Assembly (NCBI RefSeq): GCF_001612885.1
Contig: NZ_BDBH01000004.1
Location: 682,001-746,000, forward strand
Length of the DNA stretch: 64,000 nt
Direction of reading: 5' to 3'
From: Nocardia harenae NBRC 108248
GTDB taxonomy: Bacteria > Actinomycetota > Actinomycetes > Mycobacteriales > Mycobacteriaceae
Shown: piece after piece, positions 9,501 to 17,025 of the stretch
Numbering within the stretch: the first letter of the stretch is position 1
Layout of the letters: the number at the start of each line of letters is the position of its first letter
Position numbers and translations under genes: made by a program
The notes under the pieces: model-generated
What the model saw: only the letters and a program-made list of their open reading frames with translations
Told to the model about the DNA's origin: nothing
Database searches by the model: none

Positions 9501-11996
9501 TTCGGTGATCGCATTGCCGTGGATGGGGTGCGGACCGAGCTCGACGAAGGCACGGTGCCCGTCCTGGATCAGCCGATCGATGGTGGGCGCGAAAAGCACC
9601 GGCTCGCGGACATTGCGCCACCAGTACTCGGCGTCGAGAGCGCCCTCGGTGACGATCGCGCCGGTCACCGTGGAGTACATCGGGATCATCGCGGGGCCGG
9701 AGGTCAACCCCTCCAGCAAGGAGAGCAGTTCGTCCCGCAGCGGATCCATGTGGTGGCTGTGAAACGCCACGCTGACCTGGAGCATGCGGCAGAACACCCG
9801 GTCCAGCTCCAGTTCCCGTTCGATCTCGCTCAGCGCGTCGGGGTCGCCCGCCAGCGCGACCGATTCGGGTCCGTTGACGGCCGCGACACAGACCCGGCCG
9901 CGGTACCCGGCGATCCGGACCTCGGCCTGTTCCGGCGGCAGCCCGACAGCGAGCATCCTGCCCTTGCCGGAGGCCCGCTGCTGGACCCGGCTCCGATGGA
10001 AGATGACCCGCACTGCGTCTTCGAAGGACAGCGCACCGGACACGCACGCCGCGGCCACCTCGCCGATGCTGTGGCCGACGACCGCGGCGGGAACGATGCC
10101 CCAGCTCTGCCACAGCGTCGCCAAGCCGAGTTGCACGGCGAAGACCGCGGGCTGCGCGATGTAGGTCTCCCCGATTCGGCTATCCGCCTCGTCACGGCGG
10201 AGTTCGTCGACCAGGACCCAATCGGCGTACTTGCGCAGCTCGGTGTCGACCCGTTCGACGGTGCTCCGGAATACCGCGTTCTTGTCGAACAGGTCCCTGG
10301 CCATCCCCCACCACTGCGGGCCCTGGCCGGAGAAGACGAAGGCGATACTCGGCGGGGCGGCAGCGACGCCGCTGCTGACCGCGTCGGGCGCCGAGCCGCG
10401 GGCGACGTCGCGCAGCGCATCGCGCAACTCGCCCGCGCTCGTGGCCGGCATCGCGAGCCGGTGCTCGTAGTGCGAGCGGCATCGGGCCTGGGTGGCGGCG
10501 ATGGCGGGCAGGGGGGTCGTGGTGTCGCGGCGATCGAGGAAGTCGGCGAAGCTTCCCGCGTACGCGCGCAGCGCGTCCTTCGTCTTCGCGCTCAGCGTGA
10601 ACAGGGCCGGCTGCCCGGAATCGGACGCGTTCGGTCCCGCCACCTCGGCCGCGGTCTCCCGCTCGGGCGGCCCCGCCAGCACCACATGGGCATTCGAGCC
10701 GCCGAAACCGAACGAGTTCACGCCGGCCAGCCGTGGCCGACCGGCCGGCCACGGCTGCCGCTCCTGCGCGAGCCGGAGCCCGAGCTCATCGAACGGGATG
10801 GTGGAATTGGGAGCCTCCGCATGTAAATTGGCGGGAATCTCGCCATGGCGCAGCACCAGGCACGCCTTGATGATTCCGGCGATACCGGCAGCCGATTCGA
10901 GGTGCCCCAGGTTCGACTTGACCGCGCCGACGAGACACGCGCCGTTACCGTTCCGCCCCGGCGACAGCGCCTTCCCGAGCGCCCTGGCCTCGATCGGATC
11001 TCCGACCGCGGTGCCGGTGCCGTGCGCCTCCACATAGCCGATATCGGCGGGCTCGACCCCCGCGTCGCGGCAGGCGTCCGCAATCATCTGCGCCTGCGCA
11101 TCCTCGCTGGGTACCGAGATGCCGTTCGTGCGGCCGTCCTGATTCGTCGCGCTGCCCCTGATGACCGCGTATACCCGGTCACCGTCGGCGAGCGCGGCGG
11201 AGAGCGGCTTCAGCACGATCGTGCCGGACCCCTCGCTGCGGACATAGCCGTCACCGGCCTCGCTGAACGACTTGCACCGACCGTCCGGCGCGAGGAAGGT
11301 GCCCTGGCTGAACCCGATCGTCGCTTCCGGCAGCAGCAGCGTGCTGACCCCGCCGACCAGCGCCATCGTGGCCTCACCGGAGCGGAGACTGCGGCAGGCG
11401 AGATGGATGGCGATCAGGGACGACGAACATGCCGTGTCCACTGTCATGCTCGGCCCGCGCAGGTCGAGCAGGTAGGACACTCGATTGGCCACGATGCAGT
11501 TCGTGATACCGGTCATCGTGTGGCCACCGATCAGGTAGCGGTTGTCCGGGTTCAACTGGATGATGCCGTAGTCGTGACCGGAGACTCCGGCGTAGACAGC
11601 GGTTTTCGTACCGGCGAGCCGGTCCGGGACGATGCCGGCATCCTGCAGTGCCTCCCAGGTGGTCTCCAGGAAGAGCCGCTGCTGGGGGTCGATCCGGGCA
11701 GCCTCGTGCGGCGTGATGCCGAAGAAGTGCGCGTCGAACGAGGCGACGTCGTCGAGGTAGCCTCCCGATCCCACTCGGAGGTGACCGGGGCGGTTCGCGT
11801 CCCGGTCGTAGAACGCGGAACTGGACCAGCGGTCCTCCGGAACTGCTCGGACGGCGTCTCTCTCATCGAGTAACAGACGCCAGTAGTCGTCGACATCGCG
11901 GACGTGACCCGGGAAGCGACATCCGATGCCGACGACGGCGATACCCTCGTGGGTTTCCGGAGTGGCTTCGATCGTGGAGCTGGCAACAGAGTCCAT
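3555..11996 (-). CDS. Single-module, fully reducing type I polyketide synthase with C-methyltransferase and fused thioesterase
   Basis: A 2813-residue synthase with these domains in order. KS about 17-445: Cys190 in DTACSSS, His325, His365. AT about 550-850: GHSIGE Ser643 and VAFH at 743-746, nearest the malonyl-type HAFH. DH about 912-1195: His946, Asp1110. C-methyltransferase about 1370-1600: LEIGAGTGGTT. Then a pseudo-KR region, ER about 1835-2155 (HAAAGGVGL), and KR about 2178-2385: Ser2314, Tyr2327, Asn2331, with an LDD motif at 2270-2272 typical of B-type ketoreductases. ACP Ser2489 (GMDSL). A C-terminal TE about 2562-2800: GHSMGG Ser2635, Asp2751, His2779. All active sites look intact. 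This is the layout of fungal highly reducing synthases; with no second module nearby, iterative use is inferred. The TE resembles type II editing enzymes (PGRE motif). AAGG lies 7 nt before the ATG. Confidence 0.95.
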   Translation of the reverse strand: MDSVASSTIEATPETHEGIAVVGIGCRFPGHVRDVDDYWRLLLDERDAVRAVPEDRWSSSAFYDRDANRPGHLRVGSGGYLDDVASFDAHFFGITPHEAARIDPQQRLFLETTWEALQDAGIVPDRLAGTKTAVYAGVSGHDYGIIQLNPDNRYLIGGHTMTGITNCIVANRVSYLLDLRGPSMTVDTACSSSLIAIHLACRSLRSGEATMALVGGVSTLLLPEATIGFSQGTFLAPDGRCKSFSEAGDGYVRSEGSGTIVLKPLSAALADGDRVYAVIRGSATNQDGRTNGISVPSEDAQAQMIADACRDAGVEPADIGYVEAHGTGTAVGDPIEARALGKALSPGRNGNGACLVGAVKSNLGHLESAAGIAGIIKACLVLRHGEIPANLHAEAPNSTIPFDELGLRLAQERQPWPAGRPRLAGVNSFGFGGSNAHVVLAGPPERETAAEVAGPNASDSGQPALFTLSAKTKDALRAYAGSFADFLDRRDTTTPLPAIAATQARCRSHYEHRLAMPATSAGELRDALRDVARGSAPDAVSSGVAAAPPSIAFVFSGQGPQWWGMARDLFDKNAVFRSTVERVDTELRKYADWVLVDELRRDEADSRIGETYIAQPAVFAVQLGLATLWQSWGIVPAAVVGHSIGEVAAACVSGALSFEDAVRVIFHRSRVQQRASGKGRMLAVGLPPEQAEVRIAGYRGRVCVAAVNGPESVALAGDPDALSEIERELELDRVFCRMLQVSVAFHSHHMDPLRDELLSLLEGLTSGPAMIPMYSTVTGAIVTEGALDAEYWWRNVREPVLFAPTIDRLIQDGHRAFVELGPHPIHGNAITELLGTRRADGVVVASLRRKKNDDETLLNSLAALYVAGSEPRWDGLFGDVRTRADLPFYPWQREAYWLEAPSSRERRFPPPRHPLVGTESHAADEPGKYVWEVVLDPVRYPWLDDHRVQGPIVFPGAGYLDMVLGCAESAFGSGAYSLENVEFRRALFVFDDRPAPVVQVVLTPALHYSVYSRQDGDTEWTLHSVGSVRRDPPAAQLPVPFAALEAECTTVVDPAGLYAKLRNNGLLLGPTFKAITRLAHDDLKSLGRIDTPGALADEAPRHMIHPAVLDSCFQSLSIAMGNDTNSDAKTLYLPVEVKRLSFHAKATGRVHCYGRARVSDDPLYCEGDLWIVAEDGTVVAELEGFVGKSITQSADESDTLLQWFYEYRWQPAPVRTRTRIPASFLPPEAELDAAVEPLLDELRNWPVNRDYHAVTEIEMNRLCIAYVTEAFHELGMRFVVGRRFTTDEIAREMRVHDKHRRYLGRLLELLALHGITESDGELWQLRIVPDRVDTAQLLARLRAQHPECESEYAVLERCGAGQAAVLRDEVNPIELIFPEHEFQTVADLYGPSFSFGKCNRIVRRVVAECVRELPADRPIRLLEIGAGTGGTTGYVLPELPEDRAEYVYSDVTQLFLAKARQRFGDFGFVDYRILDIEADIEAQGFDPHYFDIVIASNVLHATESLNATLANVQRLMTAQGMLLIVEATVPPHWVDLTFGMTEGWWKFADHELRPSYPLMSEETWRRYLPTAGFDRVGIFSDMSTSEESGNSVIVARTPVIDLEPHQPRVEPGPWVVLADLDDVAGRFLSRLGEAGAGSVLVTRGEAFEQLDERTFRADPTSAGQLRQVLERVRDAAGGVAGVLHLWNLDFAAAELTTELLPAVEGDGAYSLIALLQAVEELDLATAPRFWIGTSGAHVIDPAERIRPGQVPGWGILRVLLSERSSLRAKIIDFDPAADPDARADQLVAELLHVRTAEEEVAFRGDTRYTDRLEHVSLAEFEASVAVRSREPETPFALAVPAEPGLEQLRYEQLTPQAPGVGEIALRPLATGLNFRDIMLALGVLSEGATLGGLYERTLGVECAGVVTAVGDGVTGFAPGDHVVAFARGCFGSQVIADAERVFPMPPNVTTTEAATLPMAYLTAWYALVDVGRLRAGERVLVHAAAGGVGLAAVHIAHALGASVVATAGNDEKRAYLRGLGVDEVYDSRSTSFADEIRNRHDGVDLVLNSLQGETIPKSLELLRPRGRFLEIGKKDIYDNYKLGLKPFGNNLSYAAIDIDRLLLEDAALCAEALGQVLERVASGVLPPLPHTGFAATEVESAFRYMASAKQIGKVVVEFEPEVDVLVYPAAGGTEKLEAAGTYLVTGGYSGFGLRTAQWLVESGVGTVVLVGRRGQIDAENEGPIAAMREQGATVVLERADVAVESEVAALIERLSALPPLKGIFHAAMVLDDVPLTTMTEEQFLRAVRPKVDGAWHLHNHTLALDLDAFVMYSSMTWNVGTPGQANYAAANGFLEALSTYRRERGLPALTINWGAIDEVGFVARNKLDTLARLGWTAISPANALAFVGRCLTQGVGRASVFGVNWAKMSQVMPILRSSPRLTHLGAEDTVDGSGVAGTEGLRAELLDLPEEAREPRLVLALARQISRIFDTPVERLALDVSLTDQGMDSLMAGQIRNALSKHLEIDFPTMGLMRGPTITELATEVLALVSGDTAGVAAPAMAITGPEQWIRSMCGRSDTATMRVFALPFVGGGASVFASWPNHLPDTVEVMGIQYPGREDRIGETPIASIPALVAELADAMLPYLDRSFAIYGHSMGGLLAYELTKFLEQQYAEVPMKLVIAGWPAPSLVEEYVRNLKHIRDGFDLNAESDARIMEVLRDNGLFTTALDDDAAVGPLMPSIRADLTMLGDYRFEHGVALRAPITVLHGTEDPLFDAAQLAAWEQLTIGRFTRSEVRGDHLFIRNPDTHIMRTIASELSAEDLYPMFMGLASGH

Positions 11997-12196
11997 CGCA
12001 TTACCTTCGTGTCGAATCCACGCCGGCCGGCCGTGTGACGGCGACCGATCACCGGTCGCCGACGCAGCCGGCGGTGTGGGTAACTACTGCGGTCGCCCCG
12101 AGAACGGGACTGTTTCGAGCGGGCTGTTCATCGACGTTGAATGTCCCCGGGTCCGTGCCCCGTTGTGCCTGGTCTTCGGATCCACGCTCTGGTCCG

Positions 12197-12225
12197 AAAC
12201 TATCGACCAGTTCTACACATGTCAA
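12197..12225 (-). promoter_or_regulatory. Promoter of the polyketide operon
   Basis: Reading leftward, TTGACA (12225-12220) is followed by exactly 17 bp and then TAGTTT (12202-12197), a perfect -35 hexamer and a good actinobacterial TAnnnT -10. Transcription would start near 12190 and leave an untranslated leader of about 190 nt before the synthase ATG. No other convincing promoter was seen between this site and the gene. Confidence 0.7.
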
Positions 12226-12255
12226 TGCATTACTGTGCATTACTGCGCATCACCG
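12226..12255 (-). repeat. Three tandem 10-bp repeats abutting the -35 box of the polyketide promoter
   Basis: On the minus strand the units are CGGTGATGCG, CAGTAATGCA and CAGTAATGCA, directly joined to TTGACA. Two are identical and the third differs at three positions. The 10-bp period puts all units on one face of the helix, as expected of an operator bound by an oligomeric regulator. The nearest regulator gene is the XRE-like protein 150 bp away, but its binding here is inference. Confidence 0.7.
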
Positions 12256-12397
12256 TACCGAATTGCGCACAAACCGGACCCTGAGCGGCAGAGAGCCCCC
12301 CGGTCACCAGGCACACGCTCACCCATCGAGCACAAGGGAAGCTGAGGGTTATGACGCGTCATATGAGCATGGTGAACAGCTCTGCACTGCCGAGTGC

Positions 12398-12403
12398 TAT
12401 CAT
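12398..12403 (+). promoter_or_regulatory. Possible -10 box of the XRE-like regulator (leaderless mRNA)
   Basis: TATCAT ends 7 nt before the ATG at 12411, and no ribosome-binding site precedes that ATG. This spacing would place the transcription start at or next to the start codon. The -35 region is not recognisable, so the site is tentative. Confidence 0.35.
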
Positions 12404-12410
12404 GCTCCCC

Positions 12411-12995
12411 ATGGGCGACGAGATGGGCGCCAGCGAGACCGCGCAGCGCGAGGGAGCCGAGTCCGCTGGGCAGCGGTTCGGTCTGCAGATGAAGGCGTTC
12501 CGGCAACGCAACCTCCCCGACGAGCTGATCACCCACCAGCGCGTACACGAGCTGGGCGGCCCGACCAGGAACGTGCAGTCCCGGATCGAGAGTGGACAGG
12601 TCGAAACCATCAGCGCCACAACGGAAGCAAAGTACAACCGGGCGCTGGAGGCGCTGGGGCTCGCTCCTGGTAGTGCCACCGCGGCGCTCTACCACGGCGG
12701 CGCCCTCGTCCCGCCCGCCCTCGAGCGCGCCGAGGCTGCAGGCATGGACGACGATGTCGAGAGCGGAGTGAGCGCCTTGCAGAATCTCGCGCGCAGGCAC
12801 CGAGCGGTCGTCGACCTGGTGACCGAGCTCGATCGGCTCGGCATCGAGTTGAAACGGGCCCGGAGTCACACCGAGGGATATCAGCTGACGTTCCCCAAGC
12901 CCGCGATCGACCGGCTACTCCAAGCACTGCAAAACGTCACCGATCCCGAGCATGCCGAGCGAGATCCCGAGGCCGGTTCGTCCACGGAACGGTAG
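12411..12995 (+). CDS. XRE-like helix-turn-helix regulator
   Basis: A 194-residue protein. Residues about 18-85 resemble the XRE-type fold found in actinobacterial regulators paired with ImmA-like proteins: FGLQMKAFRQRN, then VQSRIESGQ as the recognition region, then KYNRALEALGL. The C-terminal half is predicted helical and has no recognised domain. I chose the second in-frame ATG (12411) because a -10-like TATCAT lies 7 nt before it; an upstream ATG at 12351 would add 20 residues. It is transcribed away from the polyketide synthase and lies close to the 10-bp repeats at that promoter, so it is the prime candidate for the pathway regulator. Function is inferred from position. Confidence 0.72.
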   Translation: MGDEMGASETAQREGAESAGQRFGLQMKAFRQRNLPDELITHQRVHELGGPTRNVQSRIESGQVETISATTEAKYNRALEALGLAPGSATAALYHGGALVPPALERAEAAGMDDDVESGVSALQNLARRHRAVVDLVTELDRLGIELKRARSHTEGYQLTFPKPAIDRLLQALQNVTDPEHAERDPEAGSSTER

Positions 12996-13353
12996 TGGGG
13001 CGTAGTCGCCGGTATCCGCCAAAGACCCCGATAACCAGGGCAATCGGCACACGAACTTCCTTTGCGTGTGGCAGTTTCGACTACTGTGACCTATGGTGCA
13101 TTGAGGCCGCCTTTCCTCCAGAGGAGTAGGAATCGGTGCGCCTCCGGCAGCTGGCTGCCGATGCGGTACCGGTAACGAGATGCCGGCATCGTGCCGTGGG
13201 GATATGGGCACGTGAGTACATTCGGGGGCAACGGACGACGTCGTGCCGACGGGCCCCGCACGGCCTGGCCGGCGCACCGCAGAGTGCCCGACGGCAGCGA
13301 GGCCGCCGGGCACGGACGAAAGTCGGATTTCGTATTCGGGGGAGGAATTGCTC
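12996..13353. other. 358-bp intergenic region, no confident gene
   Basis: Between the XRE-like gene and the metalloprotease. Two or three short overlapping frames run rightward, one starting at GTG 13136 after a GAGGAG sequence, but none has recognisable protein content and they overlap the next gene. A promoter for the metalloprotease/membrane-protein operon may lie here (TACTGT at 13082-13087 fits TAnnnT), without a clear -35. Confidence 0.4.
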
Positions 13354-13896
13354 TTGGCCACGATCCGCATTCCACACTTCATGGAGAATCCGTTCCGACG
13401 GAAGTCCGCCATGACAGCGCGCCGTAGACGGAGCACGCGCGCCCGCCTGCACGCGCTCATCGACAACCTCGAGCTGCCCGCGGACTGGACGATCGAGGAG
13501 TTCATCGCGGCGGTCGAGCACAAACGCGGACGCCCCATCGTGCGCCTCCTCCTCCCCCCTACGGCACCGGTCGGGCTCTGCGGCCTGTGGCTGGCCTGCG
13601 AGAACCACGACATGATCCTCCTCAGGCAGTGCTCCGACCCCGCGGTGGAGCACCATGTGGTCCTGCACGAGGTCTCCCACATGCTGCTCGGCCACGGCAG
13701 GGACCCCGCGATTCCCGCGGTCCACTGGGGCGGGGCCCCGGGCCGCGGGATCGACCTCTCGGCGGTGCGCGCCGCACGCGGCGTCTCCGGGTACGCCTCC
13801 AGAGAGGAGTACGAAGCGGAACTGCTCGCGACCCTGGTCGGTCTCCGGGCCAGGGTCGATGGCCCGCGCCGGGATCCGATGCTGAAAGAGCTGTAG
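13354..13896 (+). CDS. ImmA/IrrE-like zinc metalloprotease
   Basis: A 180-residue protein carrying HEVSH (residues 105-109) followed by MLLGH, the zinc-binding HExxH signature of the ImmA/IrrE family, whose members cleave XRE-type repressors. The start is a TTG: a near-perfect ribosome site GGGGGAGGAA ends 6 nt before it, whereas the in-frame ATGs at 13381 and 13411 have no such site. An ATG start at 13411 (MTARRR) cannot be excluded. The gene is 3 bp before the DUF6545-type membrane gene, and an XRE-like gene lies upstream. By analogy with ImmA/ImmR pairs it may inactivate that regulator, but this has not been shown for this subfamily. Confidence 0.8.
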   Translation: MATIRIPHFMENPFRRKSAMTARRRRSTRARLHALIDNLELPADWTIEEFIAAVEHKRGRPIVRLLLPPTAPVGLCGLWLACENHDMILLRQCSDPAVEHHVVLHEVSHMLLGHGRDPAIPAVHWGGAPGRGIDLSAVRAARGVSGYASREEYEAELLATLVGLRARVDGPRRDPMLKEL

Positions 13897-13899
13897 CGC

Positions 13900-15120
13900 G
13901 TGTGGCCGCACCATCACCTGCCCACCGCGATCACCGTGGCCGCGACGGCCTTCATCGTCGCCGTCACGGCGATCCGGCTGACCCTGATCGGCCGGACGAG
14001 CGCCTTCGGTCGCCTGATCAATACTCTGCTCGCCCTCGACGCGACAGCGGCACTGCTGCGTGAGCCGATCATCGCGCGCCGGCTGGCGGATCGGATACCC
14101 GGCGGGCTGGCCACCGTCTTCGACGCCTGGCACTGGCTTACCGTGGTGGCCTGGGCCTGCGGCATGGGCATGGTGCTGCTGCGCGCATACGGCCCGGTGC
14201 GCTATCGGATCCGGTTCGCGGCCGTGCTCGGGTCGACGGCACTGCTCGGCCTGTTCTTTCTGATCCTGAGTGCGCCGGCGCGCGCCGGCGCCGCGGTCTC
14301 GATCGCCGAGTACGGCGGCTGGCGCTACGGCGTATACATCGCATTGTATCTCGCTCTGCCGGTGATTGTTTCGTGTCAATTCTATTTGCTGAAGAAGCGA
14401 GGGTTGGCATGGCGAGCGACCACACCCTGGGAGAAGTTCACGGTCAACGCCCTGATCGGGCTCGGGATCGCCAGCCTGCTCCCGGTGTGCTCGCTCATGA
14501 TCACCGCCGCCCTGGACGCCGCCGGGATGGACACCGCGCCGACCCGCGCCGTCTACGACCTCGCCGTCGGCGGAGTCACCTCGGGTGAGCCGGGGTTGTT
14601 CGTCTTCGCCGCTGTCGTCGTAATCTTCGTTCCGTCCTCCACTCGCGCCGTGCTCCAGTTCCTGCGCCTCGATTCCGAATCCCGGTGCGCGCGTCGTCTG
14701 CATGCGGTCTGGGACGATCTCACCACCGCCGCGCCCGGGGTGGTGCTCCGGTTGCGGCGGGTGGACAGCTGGAGGGCGGCGCCGCGAGAGCGACTGCATC
14801 GCCGCCGGATGGAGATCCACGACGCGGCCGAGATCGTCGCCCGGTATGTGCGCCCGCTCCCGACCGGCATCGACGACTACATCGAGGCCACTGTCGCCGA
14901 GCGCGACCAGGAGTCCGTCCGGCTCGTCGCGGAACTGGTCCTTGCCGCCGCGCGGCTCACCGAGTGCGGCGGACAGCCCGGTGATGCGACGGCGAGGCGA
15001 ACCGACGTTCCCGACGAGAGAACGCTGCTGCGACTGTGGGCGCCCGCCACGACCATCGTCCGCGCGGCCGGCCATCCTGCCGCTGAGCTGCCCCGGCCGG
15101 CCCCGATTTCGACGGCATGA
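13900..15120 (+). CDS. DUF6545-type (MAB_1171c-like) integral membrane protein
   Basis: A 406-residue protein. The first about 245 residues form around seven hydrophobic helices, beginning with TAITVAATAFIVAVTAI. The cytosolic C-terminal half has the DUF6545-like pattern WDDLTTAAP ... RLHRRRMEIHDA. Such proteins are common in actinobacteria, often beside an XRE regulator and an ImmA-like gene as here, but have no demonstrated function; the annotation 'putative transporter' is only a database habit. GTG start 3 bp after the protease stop indicates translational coupling. It may be a membrane sensor or partner for the protease, which is inference. Confidence 0.8.
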   Translation: MWPHHHLPTAITVAATAFIVAVTAIRLTLIGRTSAFGRLINTLLALDATAALLREPIIARRLADRIPGGLATVFDAWHWLTVVAWACGMGMVLLRAYGPVRYRIRFAAVLGSTALLGLFFLILSAPARAGAAVSIAEYGGWRYGVYIALYLALPVIVSCQFYLLKKRGLAWRATTPWEKFTVNALIGLGIASLLPVCSLMITAALDAAGMDTAPTRAVYDLAVGGVTSGEPGLFVFAAVVVIFVPSSTRAVLQFLRLDSESRCARRLHAVWDDLTTAAPGVVLRLRRVDSWRAAPRERLHRRRMEIHDAAEIVARYVRPLPTGIDDYIEATVAERDQESVRLVAELVLAAARLTECGGQPGDATARRTDVPDERTLLRLWAPATTIVRAAGHPAAELPRPAPISTA

Positions 15121-15239
15121 ACGCGAACTGTGTTCCACCACAACATTCCTCGGGAATCCGGCGCCTTCCTTGCGGGCCGCCGGCCGTTGCGGTCGCCGGA
15201 AGTTCTTCACGTTGTTCGTCCAACCCGAAGGAGGAGTCC

Positions 15240-16775
15240 ATGGTGGTCGAGAGCCGGGAAGGCGAAGACTCTCAGCAGGAACGATGGCGCTGGCCGGTGC
15301 TCGGCGTCATGAGCGTCGGATTGCTCATGGTCGGGCTCGACGTCACCGTGCTGAACGTCGCACTGCCGACCCTCGTCGACGATATGCACGCCTCGACGAG
15401 CGAACTGCAGTGGATCGTCGATGCCTATGCTCTGCTCGTCGGTGGGCTCGTGCTGTTCGCCGGGAGCCTCGCCGACCGGCTCGGCCGAAAGACCACGTTC
15501 GTTGCCGGACTGGTGCTCTTCGCGGTGGCCTCCGTCGCCGCGGCCTACGCGAGCGAGCCGGGGCACCTCATCGTAGCCCGCGGCTTCATGGGCACTGGGG
15601 CTGCGCTGATCATGCCGTCCTCGCTGGCCACGATCGCAACGGTCTTTCCGCGCCAGGAGGAGCGCGCGCGAGCCATCGGGATCTGGTCAGCCGCGGTCGG
15701 CGTCGGAATCGCGATCGGCCCGCTCCTCGGCGGCTGGTTGCTCGGGCACTTCTGGTGGGGCTCGGTCTTTCTGATCAACGTGCCGATCGCGCTCGCCGCC
15801 GCGCTCGTCGCCCTCTGGCTGGTACCCGCAACCCGCGCCTCGGTGGTGCGGCGCGTCGACATCGTCGGCGCCGTGCTGTCCGTGGCCGGCCTCGGCACGC
15901 TGCTATGGGCGGTCATCGAGGCCCCGGTGCGCGGCTGGACCAGCGCCGCGGTGATCGGTGGCATCGTCGCGGGTATGCTTCTGCTCGCCGCGTTCGTCGG
16001 CTGGGAGAAGCGCAGCAGCCATCCCATGCTCCCGCTCGGGATCTTCCGGCATCGACGCCTCGCCGCGGGTGACATTCTGGTCTTCCTCGGGATGTTCGCC
16101 TTGGTCGGGACCTTCTTCCTCCTGGTCCAGCAGCTCCAGTTCGTGCTCGGGTACGACGCTCAGGAGACCGGCGTGCGGTTGGCTCCGGCGGCGCTGATGA
16201 TCCTGGTGGCGGGTCCGCTGGGCGGCGTGCTCGCCACCCGGTTCGGCCCGTCAGTGGTCATCGCGGCCGGTCTCGCCGCTCTGGGTGGTGCCATGGCCGT
16301 ACTGGCCACCTCGACTGCCGACGGAGGTTACACCCGACCCCTCGTGGCCATGGTCCTGCTCGGATTCGGCGCAGGCTTCACCATCAGCCCCACGACCGAC
16401 GCGATCGTCGGATCGCTGCAGGAATCCGAACTCGGGATCGGATCGGCGACCAATTCCGCGGCCGTGCAGACCGGTTCCGCGTTCGGTGTCGCCGTGCTCG
16501 GCAGTATCGCCGCGACCGCCTACCGGAATCGTCTACAGCACGGCACCGGCGCCGACCTTGTCCAGAACCTGCCGCCCGCCGCCCTGGAGGCTGCGCGCGG
16601 CTCGGTGGGCGGCGCGCTCCGCGTCGCCGGAGAACTTCCTGGCGACGCCGCACTTCTCCTGGCCGACGCCGGCCGTGACGCATTTACCGGTGGCATGCAC
16701 GTCGCCATGGTGGCCGGAACCGCAGTCGCGGCAGTGAGTGCCGTGGTGGCCCTGCTGCTCATGCCCCGGCGATAG
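15240..16775 (+). CDS. MFS multidrug exporter, EmrB/QacA (DHA2, 14-TM) family
   Basis: A 511-residue proton-coupled efflux protein with about 14 membrane segments. Diagnostic motifs are LDVTVLNVALPTL in TM1, the loop motif GSLADRLGRK, ARGFMGTGAALIMPSSLA in TM4 and GPLLGG in TM5 (antiporter motif C). The ATG chosen follows AAGGAGGA; the open frame extends 41 codons upstream into the end of the membrane-protein gene but lacks a ribosome site there. It lies 119 bp downstream of the XRE/ImmA/DUF6545 genes on the arm divergent from the polyketide operon, so it is the likely exporter or self-resistance pump for the polyketide, by context only. Confidence 0.9.
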   Translation: MVVESREGEDSQQERWRWPVLGVMSVGLLMVGLDVTVLNVALPTLVDDMHASTSELQWIVDAYALLVGGLVLFAGSLADRLGRKTTFVAGLVLFAVASVAAAYASEPGHLIVARGFMGTGAALIMPSSLATIATVFPRQEERARAIGIWSAAVGVGIAIGPLLGGWLLGHFWWGSVFLINVPIALAAALVALWLVPATRASVVRRVDIVGAVLSVAGLGTLLWAVIEAPVRGWTSAAVIGGIVAGMLLLAAFVGWEKRSSHPMLPLGIFRHRRLAAGDILVFLGMFALVGTFFLLVQQLQFVLGYDAQETGVRLAPAALMILVAGPLGGVLATRFGPSVVIAAGLAALGGAMAVLATSTADGGYTRPLVAMVLLGFGAGFTISPTTDAIVGSLQESELGIGSATNSAAVQTGSAFGVAVLGSIAATAYRNRLQHGTGADLVQNLPPAALEAARGSVGGALRVAGELPGDAALLLADAGRDAFTGGMHVAMVAGTAVAAVSAVVALLLMPRR

Positions 16776-17025
16776 GTGGCCGACTACCGGATGCGGTGGC
16801 GCGCCCGACCTGCGTCCGCACAGCCCGGAGAGCGCACCGCCCGTAATGGAGCTGGCCCGGGGCGGTCAGGCGGCGCTACGGTCCGGCCGCTGCCGGGGCG
16901 GACGCGATGCTCCTGCTCGGCACCCAGGCGGGCTTGTCCCGGACCCTGACGTCCGGACCGAGGTGGCGGCGGCGCTGTCCGATCTGTGCAAGACCATGCC
17001 GCCTTCGATGCGCCGTACTGAGCAC

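Noticed and set aside
13136..13427. Short plus-strand frames with a possible GTG after GAGGAG before the metalloprotease
   Set aside because: Translations are Arg/Gly-rich, overlap each other and the strongly supported TTG-started gene, and match no family.
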